From Amycolatopsis bullii (GTDB lineage: Bacteria; Actinomycetota; Actinomycetes; Mycobacteriales; Pseudonocardiaceae), in NCBI RefSeq assembly GCF_014654205.1, contig NZ_BNAW01000001.1:186001-250000 (forward strand): a stretch of DNA of 64,000 nt, written 5' to 3'. Made by a program: the position numbers and the translations under genes. This document shows, piece after piece, positions 16,865 to 24,173 of the stretch. The notes beneath the pieces were generated by a model that saw nothing but the letters and a program-made list of their open reading frames with translations, ran no database searches and was not told the DNA's origin. Every line of letters begins with the position of its first letter. The stretch's first letter is position 1.

Positions 16865-16913
16865 CCGAGGGGGCGCCGGCCGAGCCCGGTCCGGGCGGTG
16901 CGCGCCCCCTCGG
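16865..16913 (+). terminator. Terminator after KamA-family gene
   Basis: Perfect 12-bp arms CCGAGGGGGCGC (16865-16876) and complement (16902-16913) with a 25-base loop, 30 bp after the stop. The remaining intergenic DNA to 17060 shows nothing else distinct. Confidence 0.7.
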
Positions 16914-17059
16914 CCGTCTCCGCCGTTTCTGACCGCGGCGCGGGCTCGCCAGTGGCCGGCGTCGGGGGTGGCAGCTAGGCCGGACGGGTGAGGCAGCTCA
17001 ACCCGCGGGCGTGGTGGGGCGTGGAGTCGGCATCGACCGATTCCGAGGGGGAATTCCGT

Positions 17060-18058
17060 ATGTTCCGACGTGCTGCCGCGCTCACCTTCGCGGTACTCGC
17101 CCTGGGCGCCGCCGTCACGGCGCCGTCCGCCGCCGCGGGCGAGGCCTGCACCTGGACGGCGCACAAGATCGTGGCGCCCGAGGGCTACTTCGACACCGAC
17201 GTCACCATCACGGGGACCGACAGCCACGGCAACTACTCCGGGCACGTCCTCGACCGGAGCGTCGACATGGGCAAGGTCGTCCTCTGGACCGACGGCGAGC
17301 CCCGCATCCCGGGCGCGCTCGCGCCGTTCGTCTACCCGCACGTCGCCGACGAGAACTCCGCCGGCACCGTGCTGCTGGACGGTGGTCTTCCGGCGACGGG
17401 GCAGGGCGTCTACCTGTTCAGCGGCGGCCACCGCGGTCCCGGCACGCTGACCCGCCTGCCCGACCCGCCCGGATACCGGCTCGAATCGGCCGTCGCGCTC
17501 AACGACCGCGGTGATGTGCTCACGTCCGCCACGTCACTCTCGGACGGCCACCGGGTGAGCGTCCTCTGGTCGATCCTGGCCGCGGGACCGCGGATCATCG
17601 ACGTCCCGGACCGGTCCGGCATGGACCTCGACGACGACGGCACCGTGCTGCTGGGCGCCCCGGACAACAAGCTCGGCGGGCTCTGGCGGGCCGGCGTGGT
17701 CACCCCGCTGACCGGTGAAGACCGTCCGGTGCTGATCCGGCAGATCCGCAACGGCGTCGTGGTCGGCACGGCGATCGACTCGTGGCCCGCTTCGCGCGCC
17801 TTGGCGTGGCACGGCCCGGCCGACCCGCGCCCGCTCGAACAGGGCGGGACGGCGGAAGCGACCAACAAGCACGGACTGATCGCGGGCAGCCTCACCAACC
17901 TGATCGGACCGTCCGCGGTGTGGCAGGACACCAAGCTGCTCGGCCTGCTGCCGTTCCCGGACGGCGGCGACGCGGACGTGTACGTCGTCGGCGACGACGG
18001 CGTGATCTTCGGCAACACCAGCGGCGATCACGCCGCGCTGCGCTGGACCTGCGGCTGA
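17060..18058 (+). CDS. Secreted beta-propeller-like protein of unknown function
   Basis: 332 residues. A classic signal peptide (MFRRAAALTFAVLALGAAVT, cleavage near SAAAG) precedes a mature chain rich in beta-strands with repeated ALNDRGDVL / DLDDDGTVLLGA / ATNKHGLIAGS / VVGDDGVIFGNT segments, reminiscent of HAF-type extracellular repeats. Two Cys (in EACTWT and the final RWTCG) could form a disulfide joining the ends. Ribosome site GAGGGGGA precedes ATG 17060. Function not recognised. Confidence 0.75.
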   Translation: MFRRAAALTFAVLALGAAVTAPSAAAGEACTWTAHKIVAPEGYFDTDVTITGTDSHGNYSGHVLDRSVDMGKVVLWTDGEPRIPGALAPFVYPHVADENSAGTVLLDGGLPATGQGVYLFSGGHRGPGTLTRLPDPPGYRLESAVALNDRGDVLTSATSLSDGHRVSVLWSILAAGPRIIDVPDRSGMDLDDDGTVLLGAPDNKLGGLWRAGVVTPLTGEDRPVLIRQIRNGVVVGTAIDSWPASRALAWHGPADPRPLEQGGTAEATNKHGLIAGSLTNLIGPSAVWQDTKLLGLLPFPDGGDADVYVVGDDGVIFGNTSGDHAALRWTCG

Positions 18059-18101
18059 CCGGCGAGGGGCGGCGGCTGGTGCGCGTCCGCAAGGCCCCAC
18101 G

Positions 18102-19166
18102 TCACGCGGGACGGAAGCTGCCCAGGCAGGGGTAACCGGGCAGACCGGCTTTGACCGGTTTGCCCGCCTGCGGGTAGCCCAGCAGCCACAGCTGCCCGGT
18201 CATCGCGACGTTCGCGGCCAGCGAGATGTCCGCGGTGAGCCGGAACCGCGTCTGGCGCCCGTCCGGGTACAGCGCCCAGCCCGTCAGCCGGACCGCGGTA
18301 CGCGCCCGCGGGACGAACGGCGTGTCGAGCGCGACTCGCAGTTCCACCCAGCTGCTGCCGGTGATCGGGCGGCGGATCCGCAGGCTGCCGACGACCGTCA
18401 ACGCTCCCAGCATCAGGAAAACCGCGCTGCCGCCGCCGATTCCGCCCACCGCGGCCGCGTCCGCGATGCCGCCGGGTCCGGGATCCGTCACCGACGAGGC
18501 GAGCGCGATCCCTGCCGCGCCCAGCGCCACGAACGTCACGCCGGCGACGGCCGACCGCCGGGCCTGGAACGCCCGGTGCGCGGCGATCACCGGATCGTGC
18601 GACGGCGGCGTCGGGTGGCGCGAGATGAGTTCGGCAGGCACCGCTCCGGCCACGGGCGCGTCCTCGATCCGCGCGGTCCGCACCCACATCGCACCCGGCA
18701 CGCGGACGAACACCCGCCGGCCCGTGCCGAGCACCCACAGCCGTCGCTGGCCGGTCAGTTGCACGCGGGGGCCGTCGGTGAGGCGGGTCCGCAGCCAGCG
18801 TCCGTCCGGCAGCCGCACCGAGACCCGCGAGCCCTTCGTGAACAACCCGTCCGCCGCGATGTCGAGCCGGTGGTACGGCTCTTCGAAATGACCTCGGACG
18901 CGCCGGTAGAGGACCAGGACGTAGGTCCATACCGCCAGCAGACCGCCGAAGGTGCCCAAGTAGAAGTAGGGCAGCGGGCTCTCCCACCCTCCGGTGAGCA
19001 TCAGCAGCACGCCCGACAGGACAAGCGCGCCACTGAGCCCCATGCGGACAATGGTCAGTTCGGTCAGTTTCTGGACAAACCCGGCAAACAACGGTTCGGT
19101 GCCCGACGGCACATTCGGAACGGGCTCGTGGACGCGAACTCTGTCCGTGCCGGAAATGCTGTCCAT
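18102..19166 (-). CDS. Membrane protein of unknown function with four predicted TM segments
   Basis: 354 residues. Two hydrophobic helices near the N-terminus (GALVLSGVLLMLTGG and FGGLLAVWTYVLVLY) and two in the middle (AVAGVTFVALGAAGIALA and GGSAVFLMLGALTVVGSL) separate two soluble beta-rich stretches, one with RVSVRLPDGRWLRTRLTDGP and one at the C-terminus. I do not recognise the family. It lies downstream of the type VII toxin operon on the same strand, after a 126-bp gap, so it could be a passenger of that locus or independent. Confidence 0.7.
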   Translation of the reverse strand: MDSISGTDRVRVHEPVPNVPSGTEPLFAGFVQKLTELTIVRMGLSGALVLSGVLLMLTGGWESPLPYFYLGTFGGLLAVWTYVLVLYRRVRGHFEEPYHRLDIAADGLFTKGSRVSVRLPDGRWLRTRLTDGPRVQLTGQRRLWVLGTGRRVFVRVPGAMWVRTARIEDAPVAGAVPAELISRHPTPPSHDPVIAAHRAFQARRSAVAGVTFVALGAAGIALASSVTDPGPGGIADAAAVGGIGGGSAVFLMLGALTVVGSLRIRRPITGSSWVELRVALDTPFVPRARTAVRLTGWALYPDGRQTRFRLTADISLAANVAMTGQLWLLGYPQAGKPVKAGLPGYPCLGSFRPA

Positions 19167-19292
19167 GCCTTGTCCCCCATCGGTTCGCGTGCTCGGCCGC
19201 GGCAGCGTATCCGGCGGGAGAAACGGAACTTTGACCGGAGGTGCAATTCCGCGGAATAGGGGGATCAGACGTCGCGGAGGCGCCGGAGGTGC

Positions 19293-19739
19293 TCAGCGGA
19301 ACGCCATCGGCCGCCGTTCGTAGGGTTGCGGGAGGAGGGCGAGCCGCTGGGGGCCCCACAGGGTGTCGTTGACCGTCAGCCGGCCGGCGAGGCGGTGCAG
19401 CCACACCTCGGAGTACTGGGAGTGGAAGAGCGCGTCGCCCGGGATGCGGGCCAGCACGGCGAGGACCAGCCGCAGCACGTCGGTTTCCTGGCTGTCGAAG
19501 TCGCCGGTCTTGCTGAGGCCGAAGACGACCTCGACCGTCGGCGCGAACCCGAACTGGTTCTCCACCGGGTCGGGCGGGTCGTACTCGGCGGCGTCGACGC
19601 TGAACCACCCGCCGCCGCGCAGCGAGGCTCCCGCGGCGTCGTGCTCGGTGACGGCACCGGGGACGGCGTCGACGAGGACGGCCAGCACCGCCTTCGGCGT
19701 GGTCGCCGCGCCGAGGTCGAGTTCGTAGGTGATGGACAT
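19293..19739 (-). CDS. Putative immunity protein of the type VII toxin locus
   Basis: 148 residues, soluble and acidic, with no signal or membrane segment. It begins MSITYELDLGAATTPKAVLA and contains VEVVFGLSKTGDFDSQETDV and DALFHSQYSEVWLHRLAG. It sits 15 bp after the toxin stop in the same operon, which is the canonical place for a cognate immunity gene. It loosely resembles actinobacterial proteins annotated as SitI3-like immunity proteins (from memory, low certainty). ATG 19739 is preferred because AGGG sits seven bases upstream; GTG 19745 would add two residues. Confidence 0.6.
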   Translation of the reverse strand: MSITYELDLGAATTPKAVLAVLVDAVPGAVTEHDAAGASLRGGGWFSVDAAEYDPPDPVENQFGFAPTVEVVFGLSKTGDFDSQETDVLRLVLAVLARIPGDALFHSQYSEVWLHRLAGRLTVNDTLWGPQRLALLPQPYERRPMAFR

Positions 19740-19754
19740 GGTCACGCCCTGCCG

Positions 19755-20423
19755 CTACTGGGGGAAAGCATCGATGATGGCGCCGTTCTTGTCGATGATC
19801 TTGACCTCGGTGAGCCCCTTCACCGTGGGGAGGAGCGCTTTCATGTCCGCTACGGACATGGTGCTCCTCTCCATGTTGATGACGATGTACGGGGTCTGTT
19901 CCTTGACCTTCTTGCGCAGTTCCCGCCGGATGGTCTCCCGGTTGTCCCTCGGCGCGTAGTTGTCCCACAGCTTCCCCTCCATCTTGTAGTCGGGGTTGCT
20001 GCGGCCGTTCACCCCCACCTCCGGCGGGTTCTGGTCGATGCGGTAGCCGGCCCGCGCGAGGACGGTCGCCGAGTCGTTTTCGATCCGGAGGTTGTCCCGG
20101 TTCTCCGCGCTACCGGAGGAGGTGTCGCTCGGGGTTCCGCCGGGCCGGGCGTTCGGGTCGGGCTGTCCCGAGGGCTGCGTGTGCGCCGTCGACGGGGGCG
20201 GGGTGGGCGGATCGCCCGGTTTGCCCCCGCCGCCGGCCTGGCCTTCTTCCAGTTTCGCCCGGATGACCTCGTGCGCGGGGCCGACACCCGCGCTCGCGTC
20301 GACGGCGCCGGACCGCAGCGGCGGCTTCCCGTCCCCCGGTTGATCGGCGCCGTCACCCGGCTTGCCGTGGCCCGGCTTGCCGTCGCCGGGTTTGCCGGAG
20401 GGGGTTCTGGGTTTGCCCGTCAT
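19755..20423 (-). CDS. Polymorphic toxin with CdiA-CT tRNase-like domain
   Basis: 222 residues. The first about 105 are a Gly/Pro/Lys-rich linker with GKPGDG and GKPGHG repeats and no structured domain. The last about 110 resemble CdiA C-terminal tRNA nucleases: NDSATVLARAGYRIDQNP, then NPDYKMEGKLWDNYAP with a D...ExK arrangement as in PD-(D/E)xK nucleases, then a basic helix and YIVINMERSTMSVADM and VKIIDKNGAIIDAF. Such domains cleave tRNA in competing cells. It starts 8 bp after a WXG-like gene and is followed by a probable immunity gene. No secretion signal of its own is visible, so delivery through the partner protein is inferred. Confidence 0.75.
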   Translation of the reverse strand: MTGKPRTPSGKPGDGKPGHGKPGDGADQPGDGKPPLRSGAVDASAGVGPAHEVIRAKLEEGQAGGGGKPGDPPTPPPSTAHTQPSGQPDPNARPGGTPSDTSSGSAENRDNLRIENDSATVLARAGYRIDQNPPEVGVNGRSNPDYKMEGKLWDNYAPRDNRETIRRELRKKVKEQTPYIVINMERSTMSVADMKALLPTVKGLTEVKIIDKNGAIIDAFPQ

Positions 20424-20430
20424 GACCGCC

Positions 20431-21132
20431 CTACCCGTCGAGGAGCTTGGCGAGGTTCTGGAGGCTGGTGATCAGGGACGTGGTGTAGGTGAGGATGCGC
20501 CCGGCCCACTTCACCACCGCGGCGGCGATCTGTGAGGCGACGACCGGGATGGTGATCACGAAGATCGCCTCGACCGCCCACACGATGACCCGCGCCACCA
20601 GGTCGGCGATGAGGTCGCGCACGATCTCGCGGGTCATCTCCACGAGCCCGCCCGCGCCCTCGGTGGCCGCCGCCATCGCCGCCGCGGTGGCGCCGAGCCC
20701 GCCGATGGCTTCGACGTTGCTGGCCATCAGGCGCCGGTAGCCGTCGGCCGCACCGCCGGTCCAGCCGGGCAGGTCCGCGGCCAGCGCGGCCTTCAGGTCG
20801 GCGGAGACGTCCGCCAGCTCGGCCGCCATCCTGGTCCAGGTGGCGGCGTGGGCGGCCACCACCTCCGGCTTGCCCGTCAGCTCGTCGAGCATCTGCCGCA
20901 GCGGTTCGAAGTACTCCATGGCCCAGCCCAGCCCGTTGGCCAGCAGCGCACTGATCGGGTCCATCACGGTCGCGGCGACCTCGACGCCGAGCCCAGCGCC
21001 GGCGAGCGCGTCGTCGACCCAGCCTTCCGTCTTGATCGCGTCGACGAGCCCTTCGATGCTGTCGGCGAGGCTCGAGCCGGTCCACGCCTCGCGGGTCGGC
21101 TGGACGGGTGCGATGAGGGACTCGTCGGTCAT
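20431..21132 (-). CDS. WXG100-like type VII secretion protein (toxin carrier)
   Basis: 233 residues, mainly helical. Residues about 60-150 form an ESX-type helical hairpin with a WTG turn (LPGWTGGAADGYRRLM). A hydrophobic stretch follows (LIADLVARVIVWAVEAIFVI and TIPVVASQIAAAVV) that may insert in membranes or pack against partners. In many actinomycetes this module is fused by a linker to a C-terminal toxin; here it ends with a stop 7 bp before the linker-toxin gene. ATG 21132 overlaps the preceding stop by 4 bp. Confidence 0.75.
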   Translation of the reverse strand: MTDESLIAPVQPTREAWTGSSLADSIEGLVDAIKTEGWVDDALAGAGLGVEVAATVMDPISALLANGLGWAMEYFEPLRQMLDELTGKPEVVAAHAATWTRMAAELADVSADLKAALAADLPGWTGGAADGYRRLMASNVEAIGGLGATAAAMAAATEGAGGLVEMTREIVRDLIADLVARVIVWAVEAIFVITIPVVASQIAAAVVKWAGRILTYTTSLITSLQNLAKLLDG

Positions 21133-21458
21133 CGCGTGGGCTTGCCGAGTTCGTCGCCGATGGCCCTCAGCGTGCCGGACGCGCCGGTGTCGGTTTCCTC
21201 GTAACGCGCGGCGCTGTCGCGTAACCCCTTCGCGGCGAGGTCGAGGTTGTTCGCGGCGAAGTCGAGCAGGCTGTCCTGCTCGCGGTGCCTGCCCTCCAGC
21301 ACTGCGGCGATCCACCCGCACAGCAGCCCGTAGGCCTGGTGGTCCTGGGTGATGTGCGTGCTCGCGGACTTGACGGCCGCGAAGCGCGCCCGCAGCGCGT
21401 CGAGGTTCGCCGCGTGCTTGCGGAGTGCCTCGGGTTCGACCGTGTAGCCGTCAGCCAT
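21129..21458 (-). CDS. ESX-associated EspC-like protein (type VII secretion target)
   Basis: 109 residues, all-helical, with the family opening DGYTVEPEALRKHAANLDAL, an EGRHREQDSLLDFAANNLDL middle and an RDSAARYEETD end that resembles a YxxxD-type secretion signal. This matches small EspC/DUF2580-like proteins secreted with WXG proteins. ATG 21458 is preferred; GTG 21464 lies two codons earlier. Stop overlaps the next start (ATGA), so it is coupled to the WXG-like carrier. Confidence 0.8.
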   Translation of the reverse strand: MADGYTVEPEALRKHAANLDALRARFAAVKSASTHITQDHQAYGLLCGWIAAVLEGRHREQDSLLDFAANNLDLAAKGLRDSAARYEETDTGASGTLRAIGDELGKPTR

Positions 21459-21485
21459 GGTCACCGCCGGGGGTCGCAGGGGTGG

Positions 21486-21914
21486 TCACTGTCGTCGCAG
21501 GAAGGACTGCCCGCCGAAGTCTTCGTCCTCGGCCGCCGGCGCGGCCCGCAGGTGCTGCCCGACCTGCTCGGCGATCGCGCGCCCGGCGGCCGAGTCCTCG
21601 CCCATCGTCTCGGCGATGACCTCCTGCGAGCGCTGGGCCGCCTGCCCGCGAGCCTGCCGCACCAGGGAGAGGACCGCCTGGGCGACGACGTCCGGCGCGG
21701 TCCGCTGGATGCGGTCGGTCAACCGGAGCCCGACCAGCGCGCCGGTGGAGTCGACGGTCACCTCGGCCAGCCCGCCGGGGTCGGCGGCACTGATCCGGAC
21801 CTGCTGCAGCCGGTCGCTCATGACCTGGGTGTCGGCGGCCAGCTTGTCGATCCGGCCCTTCCACGCCGCGAGGCGCTCGCGCGCGGCGTCCGGATCGAAA
21901 ACACGTTCGCTCAC
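21486..21914 (-). CDS. YbaB/EbfC-like protein heading the type VII toxin operon
   Basis: 142 residues. The central part (VRISAADPGGLAEVTVDSTG, ALVGLRLTDRIQRTAPDVVA) matches the YbaB/EbfC nucleoid-associated fold. The N-terminal helix and the acidic C-terminal tail are extensions typical of the actinobacterial version that precedes ESX-effector genes. It is the first gene of a tight five-gene operon (gaps of 21, -4, 7 and 15 bp). Its role in secretion is unknown; a chaperone-like function has been proposed only by association. Confidence 0.78.
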   Translation of the reverse strand: MSERVFDPDAARERLAAWKGRIDKLAADTQVMSDRLQQVRISAADPGGLAEVTVDSTGALVGLRLTDRIQRTAPDVVAQAVLSLVRQARGQAAQRSQEVIAETMGEDSAAGRAIAEQVGQHLRAAPAAEDEDFGGQSFLRRQ

Positions 21915-22076
21915 GGATCCCCCGTCCCCTCGGCGCGCCGTCCGACCACCTTAGGCGAAGGGAATTCCGGCTGTCAGCACCAATCGCGCATTGCCGGGGA
22001 CCGCGGGTGGGGTAAGCCGGAATCATCCGGCAAAATTACCCACGCCACGGCGATTCGATGGTGCTTCACTACCCGC

Positions 22077-22319
22077 ATGGTGAAGAAGCTGGCCACCGCC
22101 GTGGCCGTCATGAGCATCGCCGCCGTGTCCCTCGCCGCTCCCGCGGACGGGGCGACGAGGTACTACCAGCAGACCGTCAGCGGCGCCACCAAGCCGGAGT
22201 GCGATACGGCCGGCTGGCAGCTCGCGCAGCAGAAGATGGCCGAAGGTTATCTGGTCACGTGGATCGGCTGCGCGTATTCGAACTTCGCCTTCCGCGGCAC
22301 CGTCAGCTGGTCCGACTGA
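22077..22319 (+). CDS. Small secreted protein, unknown function
   Basis: 80 residues with a clear signal peptide (MVKKLATAVAVMSIAAVSLA, cleavage near APADGA). The mature peptide of about 55 residues has two Cys (ECDTAGWQL and WIGCAYSNF) and an aromatic end FAFRGTVSW. It is divergent from the YbaB-headed toxin operon and isolated from other genes. No strong ribosome site precedes ATG 22077. Family not recognised. Confidence 0.65.
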   Translation: MVKKLATAVAVMSIAAVSLAAPADGATRYYQQTVSGATKPECDTAGWQLAQQKMAEGYLVTWIGCAYSNFAFRGTVSWSD

Positions 22320-22336
22320 CCGGATCCCCGCCGGGG

Positions 22337-22354
22337 TAGACGACCGGTCGTACA
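22337..22354. promoter_or_regulatory. TetR operator, autoregulatory site
   Basis: TAGACGACCGGTCGTACA, with the perfect 12-bp palindrome ACGACCGGTCGT at 22340-22351, nine bases before the GTG start of the TetR gene. The opposite-strand sequence of the SDR operator at 24089-24117 contains TAGACAACCGGTC, matching here at 12 of 13 positions. Confidence 0.65.
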
Positions 22355-22362
22355 CTGAAGCC

Positions 22363-22968
22363 GTGGGCAGGACGAGCGACGGCAGAGAGCGCATCCTCGC
22401 GGCCGGACGGCGGCTGATGGAGCAGCGGGGCTACTCCGCGCTGGGCGTCGCCGAGATCTGCCAGGCCGCCGGGGCGCCCAAAGGGAGCTTCTACTACTTC
22501 TTCGACTCCAAGGAAGCCCTCGCCCTCGCGGTGATCGCCGAGGAATGGGCCGAACAGCGGCGGGCGTGGGCGGCGATCCTCGAAGGGCCCGACGCGCCAC
22601 TGCGCAAACTCCGTGCGCTCTTCGACTCGACCGCTGCCACCCAGCGGTCCGGCCAGTCGAGCTGCGGCACCGTTTCGGGCTGCCTGTTCGGGAACCTGAG
22701 CCTCGAATTGAGCAACCAGGCCGAGCCGATCCGGCTGGCGCTGCAGGACATCTTCACCGAACAGGCGGAGATGGTGCGCACGGTCGTCGAGGAAGCCGTG
22801 GCGCGCGGTGACGCCCTCGTCGCGGACGCGGCCGGTGCCGCGCGGGCCGTCGTCGCGCAGCTGGAGGGTCAAGTGCTCTTCGCCAAGCTCTACAACGACA
22901 CCGGTCACCTCGACGCGCTGTGGACCCACTGCCTGGCGCTCGTCGGCGCCCAGGCCCAGGCCGCCTGA
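22363..22968 (+). CDS. TetR/AcrR-family repressor
   Basis: 201 residues. N-terminal HTH: GRERILAAGRRLMEQRGYSA, VAEICQAAGAPKGSFYYFF, SKEALALAVI. The C-terminal part resembles the TetR_C_16/YcdC-like group with CGTVSGCLFGNLSLELS and QLEGQVLFAKLYND, typical of repressors of adjacent oxidoreductase genes that sense reactive electrophiles or quinones. GTG 22363 is the start. It is convergent with the SDR/SnoaL operon, which carries a matching operator, so that operon is its likely target. Confidence 0.92.
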   Translation: MGRTSDGRERILAAGRRLMEQRGYSALGVAEICQAAGAPKGSFYYFFDSKEALALAVIAEEWAEQRRAWAAILEGPDAPLRKLRALFDSTAATQRSGQSSCGTVSGCLFGNLSLELSNQAEPIRLALQDIFTEQAEMVRTVVEEAVARGDALVADAAGAARAVVAQLEGQVLFAKLYNDTGHLDALWTHCLALVGAQAQAA

Positions 22969-22971
22969 CAG

Positions 22972-23005
22972 GAAAGTGCGGGTGGCGCCGGCCACCCGCA
23001 CTTTC
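22972..23005. terminator. Bidirectional terminator between tetR and SnoaL-like genes
   Basis: Perfect 15-bp stem GAAAGTGCGGGTGGC (22972-22986) with its complement (22991-23005) and a 4-base loop, sitting exactly between two convergent stop codons. Confidence 0.88.
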
Positions 23006-23009
23006 GTTC

Positions 23010-23390
23010 CTAAATCCTCGAGACGTGGTAGTGGCCGATCAGCCACCGGCCGTCGTCCTGGCGCTCGAAGATGACCGTCAGGTGGAACCGCCACACGGTG
23101 CCGTCCGGCCGCGTGAAGTCCGGATCGACGTACGCCGACAGCACGCCGTCGGCCAGCGGGCGCAGTTCGCGGATCTGGTAGCGGACCGTCAGGCCGATCG
23201 GCTGCTGCGCGTAGTACTCCTCGACCCCGTTGCGCCCCAACGAGTACGCCGGGTGCGCGCCCTGGAAGAGGGCGTTCTCGGTGAAGTACGCGGCGACGTC
23301 GGCCGGGCGGTGCTCGTCGATGGCCGCCTTCCAGCCGTCGAGCACCCGGGTCGCGATCTGCCGTTCCTCAGTGGCCGGCACTTTGACCAC
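23010..23390 (-). CDS. SnoaL-like/DUF4440 (NTF2-fold) protein
   Basis: 126 residues with an NTF2-like cone fold: VLDGWKAAIDEHRPADVAAY, FTENALFQGAHPAYSLGRNG, then beta-strands VLSAYVDPDFTR, WRFHLTVIFERQDDGRWLI and GHYHVSRI. Proteins of this kind can be isomerases, hydrolases or ligand binders; no catalytic assignment is possible. The start (GTG 23390, or GTG 23381) overlaps the SDR gene, so the two are translationally coupled and share the TetR-type operator. Confidence 0.8.
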   Translation of the reverse strand: MVKVPATEERQIATRVLDGWKAAIDEHRPADVAAYFTENALFQGAHPAYSLGRNGVEEYYAQQPIGLTVRYQIRELRPLADGVLSAYVDPDFTRPDGTVWRFHLTVIFERQDDGRWLIGHYHVSRI

Positions 23391-24078
23391 CGTTGACGTT
23401 GAGGATCTCCCCGGTGACGAAGGGCGCGTTCTCCAGGTAGAGCACGCCGTTGACGACGTCGCTGATCTCGCCCATCCGGCCGACCGGGTGCAGCCCGCCG
23501 CGCTCGGCGTAGGTTTCCGGCGGGTTGAGGGCCGTCTTGTGGATGCCCGGCGCGACGGCGTTGACGCGGATCCCGCGCGCGGCGTACTCGACGGCCAGGG
23601 ACTTGGTGACCGCCTGCAGGCCGCCCTTGGTCAGCATCGCCACGGACGCGGGCACCGCCGAGAGCGGGTGCTCGACGAGGCTGGTGGTGATCTGCACGAT
23701 GTGCCCGCCGCCCTGGGCGAGCATGGGCGGCACGACCTGCTGGGTCAGGTGGAACCAGCCGGCCAGGTTCACTTCGACGAAGCGGGTGAAGTCGGCGAAG
23801 GTGAAGTCGGTGAACGGCTTCGCGTCGAACACGCCGGCGTTGTTGACCAGGGTGTCGACCCGCCCGAACCGGTCGATCGCCGTCTCCACGACCCGTCGGG
23901 CCGTGGCCGGGTCGGTGATGTCCCCGGGTACCGCCACGACTCCGGCGTCGTTCGCCTCGCGCACCGAGCGGGCCGTCGCCACGACCGCCCAGCCCTGCTT
24001 GCGGTAACCCTCCACGATCGCCGCGCCGAACCCCTGCGAAGCCCCGGTGACCACGGCCACCTTCTGCGCACTGCTCAT
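23368..24078 (-). CDS. SDR-fold oxidoreductase lacking the usual catalytic Tyr
   Basis: 236 residues with a Rossmann fold: VAVVTGASQGFGAAI (cofactor loop), LVNNAGVF, and C-terminal RVNAVAPGIHKT. The Ser of the triad is present in VQITTS, but the YxxxK motif reads PASVAMLTKGG, so the Lys is kept while the Tyr position is Ala. Variants like this are seen in a subset of SDRs (family knowledge from memory) and may bind cofactor without classical dehydrogenase activity or use another acid. ATG 24078 begins MSSAQKVAVV; the upstream palindrome overlaps the promoter. Confidence 0.88.
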   Translation of the reverse strand: MSSAQKVAVVTGASQGFGAAIVEGYRKQGWAVVATARSVREANDAGVVAVPGDITDPATARRVVETAIDRFGRVDTLVNNAGVFDAKPFTDFTFADFTRFVEVNLAGWFHLTQQVVPPMLAQGGGHIVQITTSLVEHPLSAVPASVAMLTKGGLQAVTKSLAVEYAARGIRVNAVAPGIHKTALNPPETYAERGGLHPVGRMGEISDVVNGVLYLENAPFVTGEILNVNGGQSAGH

Positions 24079-24088
24079 GATCCCATCC

Positions 24089-24117
24089 TCGGTAGTAGAC
24101 CGGTTGTCTACTACCGA
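24089..24117. promoter_or_regulatory. TetR operator upstream of SDR operon
   Basis: Perfect 12-bp arms TCGGTAGTAGAC (24089-24100) and complement (24106-24117) with the 5-base spacer CGGTT. Read on the minus strand it contains TAGACAACCGGTC, nearly the same as the site at the tetR promoter. It ends 11 bp upstream of the SDR start codon, where bound repressor would block transcription. Confidence 0.7.
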
Positions 24118-24173
24118 CGCTAACCACCCGCGGATCCCACGGCCATGAGAAGAAAGCTCCCACCTGGGAGGAA

